DNA of 64,000 nt, taken from contig NZ_JALOBS010000028.1 in NCBI RefSeq assembly GCF_023228165.1, positions 3,918 through 67,917 of the forward strand, read 5' to 3'. Each line of letters begins with the position of its first letter. Within the stretch, counting starts at the first letter, position 1. This DNA comes from Methylomonas sp. (lineage in GTDB: Bacteria; Pseudomonadota; Gammaproteobacteria; Methylococcales; Methylomonadaceae). The translations under genes were made by a program, and so were the position numbers. Below, piece by piece: positions 61,768 through 64,000 of this stretch. The notes under the pieces are model-generated. The model searched no databases. It was not told where the DNA came from and saw only the letters and a list, made by a program, of their open reading frames with translations.

Positions 61768-63864
61768 ATGGCACGGAACACGCCAATCGAGCTGTATCGA
61801 AACATAGGAATAATGGCTCATATTGATGCGGGGAAAACGACAACAACCGAAAGGATTTTGTTTTATACCGGTGTCTCACATAGGATAGGTGAGGTTCATG
61901 ATGGTGCTGCCACTATGGACTGGATGGAGCAAGAGCAAGAGCGAGGAATAACGATAACCTCTGCTGCAACAACCTGCTTTTGGTCCGGTAAGGATAAACA
62001 GTATCCGCAGCACCGTATCAATATTATTGATACGCCTGGGCATGTGGATTTTACAATAGAAGTTGAGCGCTCTCTGCGGGTTTTGGATGGTGCGTGCGCA
62101 GTGTTTTGTGCCGTGGGTGGTGTCGAGCCGCAATCTGAAGCAGTATGGCGTCAGGCCAATAAATACCATGTGCCAAGACTTGCTTTCGTCAATAAGATGG
62201 ATCGGACGGGGGCGGATTTTTTGCGTGTGGTCAAACAAATCAGTAGCCGACTTGGCGCGTCTGTGGTGGCGATGCAGTTACCTATAGGCGCAGAGGAATC
62301 CTTTGAGGGTGTTATAGATTTGGTAAGCCTAAAAGCGGTTTATTGGAATCAAACGGATTTGGGTGTGACGCATGAAGAAAAGGAAATTCCGGCTCATTTA
62401 TTGAAAGAGGCTTTGTCTTACAGAGAGAAGCTTATTGAGATTGCGGCTGAGGGGTCGGATCTGCTGACTGAGAAATACCTTGAAAAAGGCGAGCTATCGA
62501 TTGCGGACATTAAGCAAGGAATTAGGGAGCAGGTTTTAAGGACTAGTTTGGTTCCGGTTTATTGCGGTTCAGCCTTTAAAAACAAAGGTATTCAATGCGT
62601 CCTTGATGGGATTGTTGAATATTTGCCGTCGCCCGTCGATAAGCCGGCAATAAAGGGTTTTGTTGATGGGGTAGAGTCGGAAGAGTTGCGTTCAGCCGCT
62701 GACGATCAGCCGTTTTCGGCGCTGGCATTTAAAATTGCCTCGGATCCCTTTGTTGGGATTTTGACATTTTTCAGGGTTTACTCTGGGGTGTTGAAGTCTG
62801 GAGATGCGATTTTAAATGCGGCGAAAGGAAAAAGGGAGCGGGTAGGTCGAATTGTTCAGATGCACGCCAATAGTCGGGAAGAAGTTAAAGAAGTTCGGGC
62901 CGGCGATATTGCGGCAGTAATAGGGTTAAAGGATGTAACCACGGGTGATACGTTTTGCGCGATGGACGCGCCCATTCTGTTGGAGAAAATGGAGTTTCCG
63001 GAGCCGGTGATCTCGGTTGCTGTTGAGCCTAAAACAAAGGCCGATCAAGACAAGATGGGAAATGCCTTGTCTAGGTTGGCGCAAGAAGATCCGTCGTTTC
63101 GGGTTAATACGGATGGCGAATCGGGTCAAACCATTATTTCGGGGATGGGTGAGCTTCATCTGGAAATAATTGTGGATAGGATGAAAAGGGAATTTAACGT
63201 GGTTGCGAATGTGGGTGCGCCTCAGGTGGCATATCGTGAAACCATTAAAAAGGCAGTGGAATGCGAAGGGAAATTTATCAGGCAAACCGGGGGACGAGGC
63301 CAATATGGGCATGTCTGGTTGCGTTTAGAGCCGAGGGAATTGGGTGCTGGATATGTCTTTGAAAACCAGGTGGTAGGTGGTTCGATACCAAAAGAATTTA
63401 TACCTGCCGTAGATAAAGGCATACAAGAACAAATGGAAAATGGCATAATAGCCGGCTTCCCAGTAGTAGATGTAAAAGTTAGTTTGTTCGATGGGTCATA
63501 TCATGATGTTGATTCGAATGAAATGGCTTTCAAAATTGCAGGATCGATTGCCTTCAGGGATGGAGCGGAAACTGCAAAACCTGTGTTGCTGGAACCCATT
63601 ATGAAAGTTGAAGTAGTGACTCCAGAAGATTATATGGGTGAAGTTGTCGGTGATATCAATCGACGTAGAGGCGTAATTCACGGTATGTCGGATGTTCCTG
63701 CTGGTAAAGCAGTTGAATGCGAGGTGCCGCTAGCAGAGATGTTTGGTTACGCAACCGATCTGAGGTCGGCAACTCAAGGAAGGGCAACATACAGTATGCA
63801 GTTTGAAAAATATAACGAAGCACCTGCAAATATTGCGGAAGCTATAATTAGAAAAGTATTTTAA
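61768..63864 (+). CDS. fusA: Elongation factor G
   Basis: 698-residue translocase GTPase. P-loop AHIDAGKTT, effector RGITITSAATT, DTPGHVDF and NKMDRTGADF guanine motif, then domains II-V with GGRGQYGHVW and IKGFVDGVESEELR. Complete; third gene of the str operon. Confidence 0.98.
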   Translation: MARNTPIELYRNIGIMAHIDAGKTTTTERILFYTGVSHRIGEVHDGAATMDWMEQEQERGITITSAATTCFWSGKDKQYPQHRINIIDTPGHVDFTIEVERSLRVLDGACAVFCAVGGVEPQSEAVWRQANKYHVPRLAFVNKMDRTGADFLRVVKQISSRLGASVVAMQLPIGAEESFEGVIDLVSLKAVYWNQTDLGVTHEEKEIPAHLLKEALSYREKLIEIAAEGSDLLTEKYLEKGELSIADIKQGIREQVLRTSLVPVYCGSAFKNKGIQCVLDGIVEYLPSPVDKPAIKGFVDGVESEELRSAADDQPFSALAFKIASDPFVGILTFFRVYSGVLKSGDAILNAAKGKRERVGRIVQMHANSREEVKEVRAGDIAAVIGLKDVTTGDTFCAMDAPILLEKMEFPEPVISVAVEPKTKADQDKMGNALSRLAQEDPSFRVNTDGESGQTIISGMGELHLEIIVDRMKREFNVVANVGAPQVAYRETIKKAVECEGKFIRQTGGRGQYGHVWLRLEPRELGAGYVFENQVVGGSIPKEFIPAVDKGIQEQMENGIIAGFPVVDVKVSLFDGSYHDVDSNEMAFKIAGSIAFRDGAETAKPVLLEPIMKVEVVTPEDYMGEVVGDINRRRGVIHGMSDVPAGKAVECEVPLAEMFGYATDLRSATQGRATYSMQFEKYNEAPANIAEAIIRKVF

Positions 63865-63892
63865 ATCTTTTATAAATGTTAGGTATTGACTC

Positions 63893-64000
63893 ATGGCTAA
63901 AGAAAAATTTGAAAGAAAAAAACCGCACGTAAACGTCGGTACGATAGGTCACGTTGACCACGGTAAAACCACTTTGACGGCGGCCCTGACAAAAGTGATG
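63893..64000 (+). CDS. tuf: Elongation factor Tu (second copy, 3' truncated by window edge)
   Basis: The first 36 codons of a second tuf gene, 29 bases after fusA, in the usual str-operon position. All 108 visible bases are identical to the copy at 47666, while the upstream flanks differ completely. Confidence 0.97.
   Translation, partial: MAKEKFERKKPHVNVGTIGHVDHGKTTLTAALTKVM

Overview
The window looks like a core chromosomal segment of a gammaproteobacterium. The order tRNA-Tyr/Gly/Thr-tuf, tRNA-Trp-secE-nusG, rplKAJL-rpoBC, rpsLG-fusA-tuf, together with hemA-prfA-prmC facing lolB-ispE-prs-rplY-pth and the rpsU-dnaG-rpoD locus, is the classical gammaproteobacterial layout. An exosortase-type sorting system, moderate GC content and the DabAB/SulP inorganic-carbon genes would suit a methanotroph of the Methylococcales (Methylomonas-like). 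That placement is inference; no methane oxidation gene lies in the window.

Bases 1-7.4 kb hold folate genes (a 5'-truncated pteridine reductase, folK, folB), plsY, tsaD, and the macromolecular-synthesis cluster rpsU-yqeY-dnaG-rpoD, followed directly by a CAU-anticodon tRNA. 7.4-14.1 kb holds metK-ahcY (SAM cycle) and a tightly overlapping run bioA-rsmE-CPBP protease, then a phosphotransferase-like kinase. 14.1-18.8 kb, on the minus strand, holds an Ala/Lys-rich secreted repeat protein, a phosphohexomutase, a HerA-like ATPase and tpm.

19.0-24.7 kb is the first unusual module, all on the minus strand: a CreB/CreC-type two-component system, a small four-helix membrane protein, a secreted VIT-VWA protein ending in an MPEPE motif plus a hydrophobic helix and basic tail, and an overlapping exosortase gene. 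It looks like a dedicated exosortase with a single substrate, arranged like the dedicated sortase/VIT-target/two-component loci known from marine proteobacteria.

24.9-27.5 kb holds an ATP-grasp-like protein, a YajQ-family protein and a lipoprotein. 27.5-37.0 kb is the second unusual module: an NtrC-family response regulator and histidine kinase, a SulP anion transporter and, divergently, dabA-dabB, the two-subunit energy-coupled inorganic-carbon pump. The divergent spacer carries a good sigma-54 (-24/-12) promoter towards dabA and a weaker one towards sulP, which suggests that the neighbouring sigma-54 activator controls carbon uptake.

37.0-47.3 kb holds a cation-diffusion transporter, a JAMM metalloprotease translationally coupled to prmC, prfA, hemA, then the outer-membrane and isoprenoid/nucleotide genes. 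47.3-64 kb is the translation/transcription supercluster, with recognisable promoters, an L10 leader, a rplL-rpoB attenuator hairpin, and a second tuf gene whose visible 108 bases are identical to the first.
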